The position numbers and the translations under genes are program-made. A stretch of 55,434 nucleotides of DNA from an uncultured Lachnospiraceae bacterium (GTDB lineage Bacteria > Bacillota > Clostridia > Lachnospirales > Lachnospiraceae): assembly GCA_947625875.1 (NCBI GenBank), contig CANQQG010000011.1:1-55434 (forward strand), written 5' to 3'. Positions 39,561-49,514 of the stretch are shown here, one piece after another. A model generated the notes under the pieces. It did not search any database. It had not been told where the DNA came from and saw only the letters and a program-made list of their open reading frames with translations. Every line of letters starts with the position of its first letter. The stretch's first letter is position 1.

Positions 39561-42482
39561 ATGCAGAGAAAGAATTTTGGAAAACAGATGATTTTGGCGG
39601 TCGTGCTTTTTATTTATATCATCCTGTCATTCGTCTTTTACATGAGGGAGAACCGGGAGCGTATTATCCGGCAGAATGCCAGCTATATCGAATATACGGC
39701 GAACCGGATCGCGAACCATATTGACGATATTTTGCAGAACGCGCAGGAGGGGATCAATACGATCTCGTATCTGTTTGACGAATCGATGGATTCCGTACAG
39801 ATGGACGAGCAGATGCTGCAGAATCTTGCGGAGCAGTCCCTGTTTGACGACATTGAGTTTACGGGGACGGACGGCGTTTTGCTGCGCGTGTCCGGGGAGA
39901 CGCGGGACGTCTCCGGGGAAGAATATTTTACGGAAGGCATGAGCGGGCATTCCGGAATCTGCGTCGTTACGGATGAGACGACAGAGGAAAAAAAGATCGT
40001 ATTTTATGCGCCGCTTCGCTGTGAGAAAAAGATCGTCGGCGTATTAAACGGCGTATATTGCGAAAACCGGGTGCGCGATATTATCTCTACGGATTTATTT
40101 GGCAGCGATATCAAGGCTTATCTGTGCGATAAAAACGGGGACGTCCTATTTTGCAGCGAAGGGGCGGAAGAGACCGATAATATCGTGCTGTCGCTTGACG
40201 GCTTTGCGGGCGTGAAAAACTCTGTTGTGGACGAGATCCGGAAATCCTTTGAAAACCACAACGCATTTACCTATACGTTTGAAACGGAGCAGGGGACGGG
40301 GAACTCCTATCTTGCCATGCTCTCGGTAAACGACTGGGTGTTAAAGCAGAACTTCCCGTCAAGCGTGTCGGGGCGGATGGTAAGCCGCGCGGAGACGGCG
40401 GGCTTTGAGCTGGAAGCCAGGCTTGTCGCCGGATTTTTGCTGTATCTGGCGGTTTTAGTGTTTTTCGGATGGCGGCAGCGCAAACAGCTTGTATTTGAAA
40501 ACCGGAAGGTTTCGCGCATTGTGGAGAGCGCGGTGCGGCTGTTTGACCGGTTTGCGGTCGTCGACCTGGAAGCGGATACCTATGAATATCTGGAGGAGGC
40601 GGATGTCCGTATGCCGCAGAAAGGTTCTTTTTCAGATCTGCAGGCATATTTGGATCAGCATTATATCGAAGAGGAAGGCGGGGAGAAAATGTCCGCGCTT
40701 ATCACCCGGGAATATATCCAGGACCATATCCGGAAGAAAGACCAGTATCTGCAGTTTGAGTACCGTATCCGGAAAAACGGCGCAGAGCAGTGGGAAAATA
40801 TGTCAATCCTGTGCCTGCGCTGGGAGGACCAGACGCCGGTTCAGGTGCTGGTCGCGATCCAGGACGTGACGGCGTTAAAGGAAAAAGAGCGGGAGAGCCG
40901 CCTTGCCCTGCAGAATGCGTTTGAGGCGGCGGAACAGGCGAACCATGCGAAGAGCGAGTTTTTGTCCCGTATGTCGCATGATATCCGCACGCCGATGAAT
41001 GCGATCATGGGAATGACGACGGTTGCCGCGATGCATATTGACGATAAGGAGCGCGTGGTGGACTGTCTGGGCAAGATTACGGTGTCGAGCAGACATCTGC
41101 TTGCGCTCATTAACGATGTGCTGGATATGTCAAAGATTGAGAGCGGGAAAGTGACTCTGACGGAAGAGGAGTTCAGCCTTTCGGAAATGGTGGACAGCCT
41201 GCTTACGATCATAAATCCACAGGTAAATGCGAGGAAGCAGAACCTGAAGATCAATATCTCCAATGTCCGGCATGAGGACGTGGTCGGGGATACGCTGCGT
41301 TTGCGGCAGGTATTTGTCAATATCATCGGCAATGCGGTGAAGTTTACGCCGGAGGGCGGCGAGATCTCGATTGGCATTGTCGAAAAAGAATCCCATATTG
41401 CGGGCAGGGGCTTTTATGAATTTGTCATTGCGGATAACGGCATCGGCATGGAAGAGGAGTTTATCCAGGATATTTTCGAGCCGTTTGCGCGGTCGAAAAA
41501 TTCGGACTCGAAGCAGATCGAAGGGACCGGGCTGGGAATGCCGATCGCCCGAAACATTGTTCGCATGATGAACGGCGATATCAAAGTGGAGAGTGCGCTT
41601 GGCAAAGGCTCGACATTTACGGTGCAGCTGTATCTGCAGCTGCAGGATCTTGAGGAGGAGCGGGCGGAATCGCTGGTTGACCTGCGCGTGCTCGTGGCGG
41701 ATGATGAGCAGGACGCCTGTGAGAGCGCCTGCGAGATTTTAAACAGTATCGGCATGGCGGCGTCATGGGTGTTAAACGGCGACGACGCGATCCGCGAGGT
41801 TGTCCTGGCGCATGAGGACAAGAATGATTTTGCGGCTGTTATTTTAGACTGGAAGATGCCGGGCAGGTCGGGCGTGGAGACGGCAAGGGAGATCCGCAGG
41901 CAGGTGGGGGAACAGGTGCCGATCATTATCCTTTCCGCATACGACTGGTCGGAGATTGAGCAGGAGGCGCGGGAAGCGGGCGTAAACGCGTTTATCGAAA
42001 AGCCGCTGTTCCGTTCGCGGATGCTGTATGTGCTGAAGGCGGTCGTGGGCCATGACGCGAAGGAAGAGGAGACGGAGATCGACCATTTCCGTAAAAAGCA
42101 GTATATCAGCAGGCGGATCCTTTTGGTGGAGGATAACGAGATAAACAGGGAGATCGCCAAAGAACTGTTGGAGACGATCGGGATCGAAGTGGAGATGGCG
42201 TTTGACGGGCAGCAGGCGGTGGACAGGCTGCGCGAGACGCCGGAGGAGTATTATGACCTGATATTTATGGATATCCAGATGCCTGTGAAAAACGGGTATG
42301 AGACGGCGCGGGAGATCCGCGCGATGGGGCGCGAGGATCTGCGGGAGATTCCGATCGTCGCCATGACGGCGGACGCTTTTTCCGATGATATCCAAAAGGC
42401 AAAAGAAGCGGGCATGGACGGCCATGTGGCAAAGCCGGTGGAGATCGCAAAGCTTTCCGCGGCGTTGGAAAAATGGCTGTAA
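39561..42482 (+). CDS. Hybrid sensor histidine kinase with two receiver domains
   Basis: This 973-residue membrane kinase has TM1 at about residues 10-27, an extracellular sensor (about 30-285), TM2 at about 288-305 and a PAS-like segment (about 318-440). The HisKA phospho-His is His473 (SHDIRTPMN). HATPase boxes follow ([26 protein letters not shown]). Receiver 1 has Asp763 (VILDWKMPG) and receiver 2 has Asp904 (LIFMDIQMP). There is no fused HPt domain or output domain, and no response regulator gene adjacent. Phosphorelay may pass to a separate HPt protein. An unknown gene starts 20 bases downstream. Confidence 0.93.
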   Translation: MQRKNFGKQMILAVVLFIYIILSFVFYMRENRERIIRQNASYIEYTANRIANHIDDILQNAQEGINTISYLFDESMDSVQMDEQMLQNLAEQSLFDDIEFTGTDGVLLRVSGETRDVSGEEYFTEGMSGHSGICVVTDETTEEKKIVFYAPLRCEKKIVGVLNGVYCENRVRDIISTDLFGSDIKAYLCDKNGDVLFCSEGAEETDNIVLSLDGFAGVKNSVVDEIRKSFENHNAFTYTFETEQGTGNSYLAMLSVNDWVLKQNFPSSVSGRMVSRAETAGFELEARLVAGFLLYLAVLVFFGWRQRKQLVFENRKVSRIVESAVRLFDRFAVVDLEADTYEYLEEADVRMPQKGSFSDLQAYLDQHYIEEEGGEKMSALITREYIQDHIRKKDQYLQFEYRIRKNGAEQWENMSILCLRWEDQTPVQVLVAIQDVTALKEKERESRLALQNAFEAAEQANHAKSEFLSRMSHDIRTPMNAIMGMTTVAAMHIDDKERVVDCLGKITVSSRHLLALINDVLDMSKIESGKVTLTEEEFSLSEMVDSLLTIINPQVNARKQNLKINISNVRHEDVVGDTLRLRQVFVNIIGNAVKFTPEGGEISIGIVEKESHIAGRGFYEFVIADNGIGMEEEFIQDIFEPFARSKNSDSKQIEGTGLGMPIARNIVRMMNGDIKVESALGKGSTFTVQLYLQLQDLEEERAESLVDLRVLVADDEQDACESACEILNSIGMAASWVLNGDDAIREVVLAHEDKNDFAAVILDWKMPGRSGVETAREIRRQVGEQVPIIILSAYDWSEIEQEAREAGVNAFIEKPLFRSRMLYVLKAVVGHDAKEEETEIDHFRKKQYISRRILLVEDNEINREIAKELLETIGIEVEMAFDGQQAVDRLRETPEEYYDLIFMDIQMPVKNGYETAREIRAMGREDLREIPIVAMTADAFSDDIQKAKEAGMDGHVAKPVEIAKLSAALEKWL

Positions 42483-42501
42483 ATGAAAAGGAGGTGCGGG
42501 C

Positions 42502-43326
42502 ATGGCATATCAGGAAGCGTATGTATCTACTTATGCGCAGTCTGACTTTGACAGGCTGTTAAAAAGGATTTTTGATACGGGGGAAAATTATTATAAAAAA
42601 TTCGGCTGCATCCCGCTGGAACTGGTGACGTTTCAGGAGGATAACGATATCTTCCATAAGGGCGACCGGGCGGTTTATTTCGCCGGGGAGTCTTTTATAC
42701 TGGAACGGGATTATTCGGTGATCGGCTACGACCGCACGATCGTCTCGCCAAACGGGAAGGCGGAGGAAGAGGACGCAAATTACCGTATGCTGGCGCTGCG
42801 GGATGGCCTGCTCAACCAGGTCATTGGCGTTGTGTTTGCCGTCAACCTTCCGGGCGTTTTAAAAACAGCGCGGCGGGAGCCGTTTGCGTTCCGCTCTTAC
42901 GGGAAGGAGCCGGATACGGCAAAGGAGCTGAAAAAGGCGAACACCTATCTGAATAAACGCTGCAATGAGTGCAATGAGGCGCTCGCCGTTTACTGCGAGC
43001 CGCTGTATACGGACGTGCAGGAACAGTATCAGGCATATTTTGACGCGAATAAGGAACACTTATTTAAAGATGAAAAAATGCCGGAAAAAAACATTTCACA
43101 GGAAGATTTCCTGCAATGCTTAAAAGACGAGGCGTTCGCGCAGCTTTTGGATTATACGTATGCGGCGATGCTGGAAAAAAACCCGAAATGGAACGCTTTT
43201 CTGCTCACGCTGCAGGATAAGACGACGGTGGAGAAGAAGTTTTTTTATGAGCCGTTTGTCAATGAATTGAAAAAGCATACGGCGATGTTTCTGCAGATGC
43301 TGCGCGTCAGCAATTTTACTGTGTAA
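42502..43326 (+). CDS. Hypothetical protein downstream of hybrid kinase, 274 aa
   Basis: I do not recognise this protein. The 274-residue product is soluble, with no signal peptide. Features: a mixed N-terminal domain (FQEDNDIFHKGDRAVYFAGE; VIGYDRTIVSPN), a central hydrophobic strand (QVIGVVFAVNLPGVL), a Cys pair in RCNECNEAL, and a helical C-terminus ending LRVSNFTV. It begins 20 bases after the hybrid kinase stop behind AAAGGAGG, so it is probably co-transcribed and may act in the same signalling pathway. That link is inference from position only. Confidence 0.7.
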   Translation: MAYQEAYVSTYAQSDFDRLLKRIFDTGENYYKKFGCIPLELVTFQEDNDIFHKGDRAVYFAGESFILERDYSVIGYDRTIVSPNGKAEEEDANYRMLALRDGLLNQVIGVVFAVNLPGVLKTARREPFAFRSYGKEPDTAKELKKANTYLNKRCNECNEALAVYCEPLYTDVQEQYQAYFDANKEHLFKDEKMPEKNISQEDFLQCLKDEAFAQLLDYTYAAMLEKNPKWNAFLLTLQDKTTVEKKFFYEPFVNELKKHTAMFLQMLRVSNFTV

Positions 43327-43345
43327 AAAATAACCAAAAAAGGAA

Positions 43346-43373
43346 TTGAAATCCATCGGTGTTTTGTTATAAT
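43346..43373 (+). promoter_or_regulatory. Promoter of the phosphoketolase gene
   Basis: TTGAAA (43346-43351) and a perfect TATAAT (43368-43373) are 16 bases apart, about 75 bases before the coding region. Confidence 0.75.
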
Positions 43374-43454
43374 AGATAAAGCGGGGGCTTTTTATTTTTA
43401 AAAGACCGCGCAAAAGGGAGATTTTTGTTTTAAATATCGGAAGGGAGAAAACTT

Positions 43455-45848
43455 ATGGCAGCAAATGATTGTGTAGAAAAACAGCCGCTGACCGAGGAAT
43501 ACCTCGGCAAAATGAACGCCTATTGGCGCGCGGCGAACTATCTGGCGGCGGCGCAGCTTTATATGCTCGACAACCCGCTGCTGCGTAAACCGCTTACCAG
43601 GGAACAGGTAAAGAGAAAGATCGTAGGGCACTGGGGCACTGTGCCGGGACAGAACTTTGTCTACGTGCATATGAACCGCGCGATCAAAAAATACGATCTG
43701 GATATGATCCTGATCTCCGGGCCGGGACATGGCGGGAATTTCTTTGTGGCAAATTCTTATCTGGAAGGGCATTACAGTGAGATCTATCCGAACGTGAGCC
43801 AGGACGAGGAAGGCATGAAGCGCCTGTGCAAGCAGTTCTCATTCCCGGGCGGCATTTCCTCCCATGTGGCGCCGGAGACGCCGGGCTCCATTAATGAGGG
43901 CGGCGAGCTTGGTTATTCGATCGCGCATGCGTTCGGTTCCGTATTTGACAATCCGGGCCTGATTACAACGGTTATCGTTGGCGACGGCGAAGCGGAGACG
44001 GGCCCGCTTGCAACCGCATGGCATTCCAATAAATTTTTGAATCCGGCAACGGACGGCGCGGTGCTGCCGATCCTGCATATGAATGGATATAAGATCAGCA
44101 ATCCGACCGTATTTTCGCATATTTCCAAAGATGAGGTCGCAAGCTTCTTCCATGGCTGCGGATGGGAGCCGCATTTCGTAGAGGGCGACGATCCGATGAC
44201 GATGCACAGAAAGATGGCGGAGACGGTTGACCTGTGCATTGAAAAAATCAGGGAAATCCAGAAAGACGCGCGTGAAAACGGAAAGACAGAGCGTCCGTTC
44301 TGGCCGATGATCGTCCTGCGCACGCCGAAGGGCTGGACAGGCCCGAAGGTCGTGGACGGGCTGCCGGTGGAAGGCTCTTTCCGCGCGCATCAGGTGCCGA
44401 TCGACATGTCGAAGCCGGAGCATCTGGATATGCTGAAGGAATGGCTGTTAAGCTATAAGCCGGACGAGCTGTTTGATGAAAACTACCGCCTGAAACCGGA
44501 GCTGGCGGAGCTTGCGCCGAAGGGGGACGCAAGGATCAGCGCGAACCCTCATGCAAACGGCGGCCTGCTGCTGCGCGATCTGCGTGTGCCTGATTTCCGC
44601 AATCCGGAATATGCCGTTGACGTTCCAAAGCCGGGCGCGGTAAAAGCGCAGGATATGATCCAGCTCGGCGGTTTTGTAAGGGATATTTTCAAGCTGAATG
44701 AGGAGGCGAGAAACTTCCGTATCTTCGGGCCGGACGAAACGATGTCCAACCGTCTGTATAAGGTGTTTGAAGCGCAGAAGAGGGACTGGAACGCGGAAGT
44801 CCATGAGAAAGATGAGGACATTGCAAGGGACGGCCGCATTATGGACTCTTATCTGAGCGAGCATATGTGCGAGGGCTGGCTGGAAGGCTACCTGCTGACC
44901 GGGCGGCATGGATTTTTCGCTTCCTATGAGGCGTTTATCCGCGTGGTGGATTCCATGTGCGCGCAGCATGCAAAATGGCTGAAGGTGACGTCTCAGCTCC
45001 CTTGGCGGCAGAAGATCGCTTCCCTGAACCTGATTTTGACGTCCAATGTATGGCAGCAGGATCACAACGGGTTTACGCATCAGGATCCGGGCTTCCTGGA
45101 CCATATTTCCAATAAGAAAGCGGATGTGGTGCGTATGTACCTGCCGCCGGACGCGAACTGCCTGTTGTCCTGCTTTGACCACTGCATCAGGAGCAGGAAC
45201 TATGTAAACGTGATCATTGCATCCAAGCACCCGAGCTACCAGTGGCTGACCATGGAGCAGGCGGTAAAGCACTGCACACAGGGGATCGGCATCTGGGACT
45301 GGGCGAGCAACGACCAGGGCGAGGAGCCGGACGTCGTCATGGCGTGCTGCGGCGATACGCCGACGCTTGAAGCGCTTGCAGCCGTAACGATTTTAAGAGA
45401 CAATCTTCCGGATATTAAAATCCGTTTTGTCAACGTCGTTGACATGATGAAGTTAGAGCCGCATACGAAACATCCGCATGGCCTGACGGATGCGGATTAT
45501 GACGCGCTGTTTACAAAGGACAAGCCGATTATCTTTGCATTCCACGGATACCGCACGCTTGTCCACGAGCTGACTTATGAACGCCATAACCGCAACCTGC
45601 AGGTATTTGGCTATCAGGAAGAGGGTACGATCACAACGCCGTTTGACATGAGGGTGCAAAACGAGATCGACCGTTTCCATCTCGTGTCGGCTGTCATCAA
45701 GAGCCTGCCGCAGCTTGGCAATAAGGGCGCATACCTGCTGCAGCAGATGCGCGACAAGCTGGTGGAGCACAAGCAGTATATCAGCAATTATGGCGAGGAC
45801 CTGCCGGAAGTTATGAACTGGCAGTGGCACACGCCGGAAGATAAATAA
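43455..45848 (+). CDS. xfp: Xylulose-5-phosphate/fructose-6-phosphate phosphoketolase
   Basis: This TPP enzyme cleaves xylulose-5-P or fructose-6-P with phosphate to acetyl-P plus a triose or tetrose phosphate. The 797 residues are full length. Motifs are [34 protein letters not shown], the TPP site [20 protein letters not shown] and [18 protein letters not shown]. It gives a heterofermentative route for pentoses and acetate production and is usually strongly expressed. No acetate kinase or phosphotransacetylase gene is in the window. Confidence 0.96.
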   Translation: MAANDCVEKQPLTEEYLGKMNAYWRAANYLAAAQLYMLDNPLLRKPLTREQVKRKIVGHWGTVPGQNFVYVHMNRAIKKYDLDMILISGPGHGGNFFVANSYLEGHYSEIYPNVSQDEEGMKRLCKQFSFPGGISSHVAPETPGSINEGGELGYSIAHAFGSVFDNPGLITTVIVGDGEAETGPLATAWHSNKFLNPATDGAVLPILHMNGYKISNPTVFSHISKDEVASFFHGCGWEPHFVEGDDPMTMHRKMAETVDLCIEKIREIQKDARENGKTERPFWPMIVLRTPKGWTGPKVVDGLPVEGSFRAHQVPIDMSKPEHLDMLKEWLLSYKPDELFDENYRLKPELAELAPKGDARISANPHANGGLLLRDLRVPDFRNPEYAVDVPKPGAVKAQDMIQLGGFVRDIFKLNEEARNFRIFGPDETMSNRLYKVFEAQKRDWNAEVHEKDEDIARDGRIMDSYLSEHMCEGWLEGYLLTGRHGFFASYEAFIRVVDSMCAQHAKWLKVTSQLPWRQKIASLNLILTSNVWQQDHNGFTHQDPGFLDHISNKKADVVRMYLPPDANCLLSCFDHCIRSRNYVNVIIASKHPSYQWLTMEQAVKHCTQGIGIWDWASNDQGEEPDVVMACCGDTPTLEALAAVTILRDNLPDIKIRFVNVVDMMKLEPHTKHPHGLTDADYDALFTKDKPIIFAFHGYRTLVHELTYERHNRNLQVFGYQEEGTITTPFDMRVQNEIDRFHLVSAVIKSLPQLGNKGAYLLQQMRDKLVEHKQYISNYGEDLPEVMNWQWHTPEDK

Positions 45849-45876
45849 CAGGAAACGGATCGCGCAATAACAGCGC

Positions 45877-45925
45877 AAAAAAGACGCATGGAACAGCGGA
45901 TGGCTGTCGTCCATGCGTCTTTTTG
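45877..45925 (+). terminator. Terminator of the phosphoketolase gene
   Basis: AAAAAAGACGCATGGA pairs with TCCATGCGTCTTTTT around a loop of about 16 bases, ending in a T-run. Confidence 0.92.
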
Positions 45926-46027
45926 GCCTGTTCCGGCATGGGCGAATTTTGACGGGTGGAAGCCTTGAGTGCGCGCAGGCAATCGGAAGCGCGTATCGGA
46001 TGATGGCGCAGCATCCGATTTTGTGTC

Positions 46028-46080
46028 TTGACAAACCTGTTTATTAGCAGTAAACTAACATCAGTTCATTGATAATAAAC
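46028..46080 (+). promoter_or_regulatory. Promoter and tandem BlaI-type operators
   Basis: TTGACA (46028-46033) and TAAACT (46051-46056) are 17 bases apart. Two related 17-base imperfect palindromes cover this promoter: 46039-46055 (GTTTA..TAAAC arms) and 46064-46080 (GTTCA..TAAAC). They match at 12 of 17 positions and their centres are 25 bases apart. Such twin dyads match how BlaI/MecI dimers bind their own promoter. The sequence differs from the classical TACA..TGTA, as expected for a distant family member. Confidence 0.7.
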
Positions 46081-46094
46081 AAGGAGATGGTTTT

Positions 46095-46454
46095 ATGGTT
46101 GATACCAATTTAGGCGTGGTCGAGGCGCGTTTCGCAGACCTGATCTGGGAGCATGAGCCGATCCCGTCGCGGAAGCTGGCGGAGCTGTGCGCGGAAGAAT
46201 TAAACTGGAAGCGGCCGACGACCTACAATGTGCTGCGCAAGCTTTGTGAAAAAGGGATTTTTCGCAATCAGGACGGCATTGTGTCATCGGCAGTCAGCAG
46301 GCAGGAGTTTTACGGTATGCAGGGGGAGCAATTTGTCAAGGACGCGTTTGAAGGCTCCCTTCCCGCGTTTGTGGCGGCGTTTACGGCGCGAAAAAAACTG
46401 TCGGAAGCAGAGATCCGGGAGCTTTTGGATATCATAAACAGGGGGAGGGATTAG
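46095..46454 (+). CDS. BlaI/MecI/CopY-family transcriptional repressor
   Basis: This 119-residue winged-helix repressor belongs to the BlaI/MecI/CopY family. The N-terminal wing-helix core is readable (VVEARFADLIWEHEPIPSRKLAELCAEELNWKRPTTYNVLRKLCEKG). A C-terminal helical dimerisation part follows. In this family the partner membrane protease cleaves the repressor when an inducer is sensed. The gene starts at ATG 46095 behind AAGGAG and overlaps nothing; the M56 gene begins three bases later. Twin palindromes at 46039-46080 are the likely operator. Confidence 0.9.
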   Translation: MVDTNLGVVEARFADLIWEHEPIPSRKLAELCAEELNWKRPTTYNVLRKLCEKGIFRNQDGIVSSAVSRQEFYGMQGEQFVKDAFEGSLPAFVAAFTARKKLSEAEIRELLDIINRGRD

Positions 46455-46457
46455 CTT

Positions 46458-48194
46458 ATGGACGTTTTATACCGTATCATGCAGTGCGTTTTTAATATGA
46501 GCGTTACAGCGGGCGTGACGATCCTGTTCGTGCTGGCATTGCGCTTTTTGCTCCGCAGGGCGCCGAAACGATTTTCGTATCTGTTGTGGGGCATTGTGCT
46601 GTTCCGGCTGCTTTGCCCGGCGTCCTTTTCCCTTCCGTCCGGCTTTTCGGCATTGGGGTTGGTCAATGCTCCGGTTACGGAAACGGGCAGGGCGGCGTTT
46701 TTTACAGGTGCGGCTTATGTGCAGTATCCGTCCTCCATACAGGATGCGGGAGATTTGGCGGGAAACGTACAGGGCGCCGGAAATAGGTCAGGGAGCGCAG
46801 AAGGTGCAGGGAAAGCGGCAAAGAGTATGGCAAGCCCGTTTCGGATCCCGTATGCGGCATGGGCCGCTGTCTGGCTGTCGGGGATGTTTCTTTTTGCAGT
46901 TTACCAGATCGTATCAGCGCTCCGTCTGCGCAGGCTGCTGGCTTGTTCCCTGTGCGTCAGGGACAATCTCTATCTGGCGGACGATATTTCCGCGCCGTTT
47001 GTGGCAGGGGTCTGGAAGCCGCGTATTTATCTGCCGTCCGGACTGGATGAAAATGAATGGAAGTATGTGGTCCCGCATGAGCAGTGTCATATCCGCAGAC
47101 ATGACCATATCATAAAGCCGGTCGCGGTTTTGTGCCTGGGGCTGCATTGGTTCAATCCGCTTGTATGGCTGGCGTTTGCGCTGGCGATAAAGGACATGGA
47201 AATGAGCTGTGACGAGGCGGTCATGCGCGGGATGGATGGCGATGCGCGCGCGGCGTATGCCGCTTCGATCCTGCGCCTTACGGCGGGGAGAAAATTTTTT
47301 GCGGCCAGCGCCACGCTCGCGTTTGGCGAAAGCGGGACGAAAAGCCGCATAAAAAATATCATGCGTTATAAAAAGCCCGCGTTTTTAACGGTTGTTCTGG
47401 CGTCGGCGGCCTGTGCTGCGGGGGCGGTATTTTTGCTGGCGGATCCGGGAGCGGCGGAAGCGGAACCAGAGGCGCAGGGGCAGACGGCGCAGAAACAGGA
47501 AATGTCCGGACAGGGAACAGAAGAGACGCCGGAGACAAAAAAGGAAACCGCGCGGGCCGACAGGAAGGCTATGGAGGAGCAGGCGCTCATAGACGCGGTC
47601 ATGGGGCAGGAGACATGGTCGTTTCCGGAACCGTATGATTTTGCCTGCTGCAGCTTTGTGCAGCTGAAGCGCGTTCAAAAAGCGTCCGGCAGGGTCACTT
47701 TTTATGGATGGGCGCTGCGTCAGGTTTACCGTTTTTCCGAAGATGGGATAGAAGAAGTAAGCGGCAGCCATATTCCGGTCGCGGTCACGTTTCAGGTAAA
47801 TGGCAGTGATTATCAATTGCTGGAATACTGGATGCCGGGAGACGGCAGTTATTTTGTGCCTGACGTCAGGGCAAAATTTCCGGTGGATATCGCGGCGGAC
47901 GGGCTGGACAGCCAGAAATTCATATTAGGGCAGATCCAGAACTGCTACGCACAGGCGGTTGCATATGGAAAGCTGGATACGGACGCCATTTTGGAAAAAC
48001 TGCTGCACAGAGTCTGCTCTGCGCCGAAGGAATCTTCCAACCCGCAGGATTATATCGACGCGAATTTGATTGATTACAGGGAAATGCTTTATTATGGGAA
48101 TTATACGCTTCGATATTGCCAGAGCCGTCTGGCAAAGGGACAGGCAGGACTGGAAGGGGAGATCATGGAGCGGCTGTGTGAGGAGCTTTTATGA
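46458..48194 (+). CDS. BlaR1-like M56 membrane metallopeptidase
   Basis: This 578-residue membrane protease pairs with the BlaI-like repressor. N-terminal membrane helices precede a cytoplasmic zinc-protease motif HEQCHIRRHDH with His207, Glu208 and His211, as in the M56 family. A further membrane helix (about 310-330, PAFLTVVLASAACAAGAVFLL) leads to an external C-terminal part of about 250 residues, starting with a Gln/Glu/Lys-rich linker. That part does not show the penicillin-binding motifs SxxK/SxN/KTG of true BlaR1, so the signal is likely not a beta-lactam. No beta-lactamase is nearby. Confidence 0.88.
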   Translation: MDVLYRIMQCVFNMSVTAGVTILFVLALRFLLRRAPKRFSYLLWGIVLFRLLCPASFSLPSGFSALGLVNAPVTETGRAAFFTGAAYVQYPSSIQDAGDLAGNVQGAGNRSGSAEGAGKAAKSMASPFRIPYAAWAAVWLSGMFLFAVYQIVSALRLRRLLACSLCVRDNLYLADDISAPFVAGVWKPRIYLPSGLDENEWKYVVPHEQCHIRRHDHIIKPVAVLCLGLHWFNPLVWLAFALAIKDMEMSCDEAVMRGMDGDARAAYAASILRLTAGRKFFAASATLAFGESGTKSRIKNIMRYKKPAFLTVVLASAACAAGAVFLLADPGAAEAEPEAQGQTAQKQEMSGQGTEETPETKKETARADRKAMEEQALIDAVMGQETWSFPEPYDFACCSFVQLKRVQKASGRVTFYGWALRQVYRFSEDGIEEVSGSHIPVAVTFQVNGSDYQLLEYWMPGDGSYFVPDVRAKFPVDIAADGLDSQKFILGQIQNCYAQAVAYGKLDTDAILEKLLHRVCSAPKESSNPQDYIDANLIDYREMLYYGNYTLRYCQSRLAKGQAGLEGEIMERLCEELL

Positions 48195-48213
48195 AGCGGC
48201 GGCAAAAGATTAG

Positions 48214-48242
48214 TTGACAGAGATATCCTTTTCCGATAAGAT
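48214..48242 (+). promoter_or_regulatory. Promoter of the Rpn-family gene
   Basis: TTGACA (48214-48219) and TAAGAT (48237-48242) are separated by 17 bases, about 43 bases ahead of the TTG start. Confidence 0.8.
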
Positions 48243-48284
48243 AAAAGTGCGGATTCCCCGAAAGATTTTTTTAGGAGGAATCAG

Positions 48285-49178
48285 TTGCGTAATAACAGAA
48301 AGACTATCAAAGAACTTACCTTTAAGGACAATTTTATGTTTGCCGCGGCGATGCTTGATGCAGAGAACTGCCGCATGGTTATTGAGCGTGTGCTTGGGAA
48401 ACCGATTGAGCGCGTGGAGGTAATCACAGAGAAAAGCATGGTATATCATCCGGAATATCGGGGCGTTCGGCTTGACGTATATGCCCGGGACGAAGCGAAT
48501 ACGCATTATGATGTGGAGATGCAGATTGCGGCGCGCAAGATATTCCGGCGCGCGAGGTACTACCACGACCAGATGGACATGGAGCTGATCGGGCGGGGAA
48601 TCGACTATGAGGAACTGCCGGACAGCTACGTGATCTTCATCTGTGATTTTGATCCGTTTGGGCTTGGAAAGTATCGGTACACCCTGCGCCAGACGCTTGT
48701 GGAGGATGCGGAATATCCGTATGAGGACGGCGTACATACCGTAATCCTCAGCACGAAGGGCGGAAACGATAGCGAAACGCCGGAGGAGTTAATCAAATTT
48801 CTCCGTTTCGCAGGCGCTTCACTGGAAGAGTGCGGCCGGGATTTCGGCGATCCGCTGGTGGAACGGCTGCAGAAGTCGATCCGGGAGATTAAGCAGAGTC
48901 GTGAGATGGGGGATCGTTATATGCTGTTTGCGGAATTATTAAAGGATGAATATAACGCCGGAAAAGCAGAAGGCAAGGCAGAGAGGAGCATTGAGAACAT
49001 CCTGCTGCTTTTAGGCAGCCGCGGGGAAATCCCTGACGGCCTGCGCAGACGGATCATGTCTGTCACCGATGAGGACAGCCTGCAAAAAATGTTACTCATG
49101 GCGGCGCAGGCGGAGAGCATAGAAAGCTTTGCGGGGAAACTGCGTGAAATGCTGCCGGAGACGTGCCAGATCGGTTAG
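48285..49178 (+). CDS. Rpn-family PD-(D/E)XK nuclease/transposase
   Basis: This 297-residue protein belongs to the Rpn family (recombination-promoting nuclease, PD-(D/E)XK fold). The N-terminal FKDNFMFAAAMLD, the catalytic core RGVRLDVYARDEANTHYDVEMQ (Asp and Glu-x-Gln) and the RARYYHDQMD stretch are typical. It starts with TTG 48285 behind TTAGGAGG and ends at 49178. Such genes occur in many copies in gut Firmicutes and behave as mobile or selfish elements; no flanking repeats or transposon ends are seen here. It interrupts the spacing between the BlaI/BlaR1-like pair and the maltose cluster. Confidence 0.88.
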   Translation: MRNNRKTIKELTFKDNFMFAAAMLDAENCRMVIERVLGKPIERVEVITEKSMVYHPEYRGVRLDVYARDEANTHYDVEMQIAARKIFRRARYYHDQMDMELIGRGIDYEELPDSYVIFICDFDPFGLGKYRYTLRQTLVEDAEYPYEDGVHTVILSTKGGNDSETPEELIKFLRFAGASLEECGRDFGDPLVERLQKSIREIKQSREMGDRYMLFAELLKDEYNAGKAEGKAERSIENILLLLGSRGEIPDGLRRRIMSVTDEDSLQKMLLMAAQAESIESFAGKLREMLPETCQIG

Positions 49179-49278
49179 ATCACGACCAGTTCGGTCAAAT
49201 TTCCAATAGGAACTACAGGGGAATCCGTAAAAAAAGAAACGCAGCCAGATCATGGCCGGGTCGGCCATATATCCAATG
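49178..49278. repeat. Two related hairpin-forming repeats 70 bases apart
   Basis: Two copies of about 30 bases start at 49178 and 49248 and share GATCA, a hairpin and TCCAAT. Copy 1 forms GACC-(5)-GGTC (49184-49196); copy 2 forms GGCC-(5)-GGCC (49254-49266), with flanking AT/AT extending it. The differing base pair (A-T in one, G-C in the other) keeps the stem paired in both. They lie at the end of the Rpn gene and in the spacer after it. Confidence 0.65.
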
Positions 49279-49400
49279 AAAATTTATAAAAAATACCCTT
49301 TGTGCAGCCGCAGTTTTGCGAAAGGGTTGTATATATTACACAATTTCAGACTTCAAATTTTAGCAAAAACGTCAAAATGACATTTTTTGGAAAAAAATGC

Positions 49401-49429
49401 TTGCTTTATTTGGAGCTGAATGGTAATAT
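49401..49429 (+). promoter_or_regulatory. Promoter of the maltose cluster
   Basis: TTGCTT (49401-49406) and TAATAT (49424-49429) are 17 bases apart. The expected start (about 49436) abuts the first LacI-type palindrome, so the repressor would block initiation or early elongation. Confidence 0.7.
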
Positions 49430-49437
49430 TTGTTTAT

Positions 49438-49477
49438 CGGAAACGTTACCGATACCGTTACCGGAAACGATAACGAT
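49438..49477. promoter_or_regulatory. Tandem LacI-family operators
   Basis: Three overlapping palindromes are visible: CGGAAACGTTACCG (49438-49451), CGTTACCGGAAACG (49456-49469) and CGATAACGAT (49468-49477). Centres show the AACGTT/ACCGGT-type symmetry with CG cores typical of LacI/GalR-family sites. The LacI-type regulator gene at 54284 is the natural candidate to bind here. Confidence 0.7.
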
Positions 49478-49514
49478 ATCAAATTATCAATTTTTCAAAG
49501 AAAAGGAGAAGACT

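Larger units (their letters stand above)
49179..49514. other. Spacer between Rpn gene and maltose lipoprotein gene
   Basis: The spacer has 336 bases. It contains the second half of the hairpin repeat pair (to 49278), an AT-rich middle, a promoter at 49401-49429 and LacI-type palindromes at 49438-49477. A reading frame running in from 49302 is the upstream extension of the lipoprotein gene and has no ribosome site. Nothing else is supported. Confidence 0.75.

Noticed and set aside
48285..49178. Complete insertion sequence around the Rpn gene
   Set aside because: No terminal inverted repeats or target duplications were found; only the gene itself is supported.
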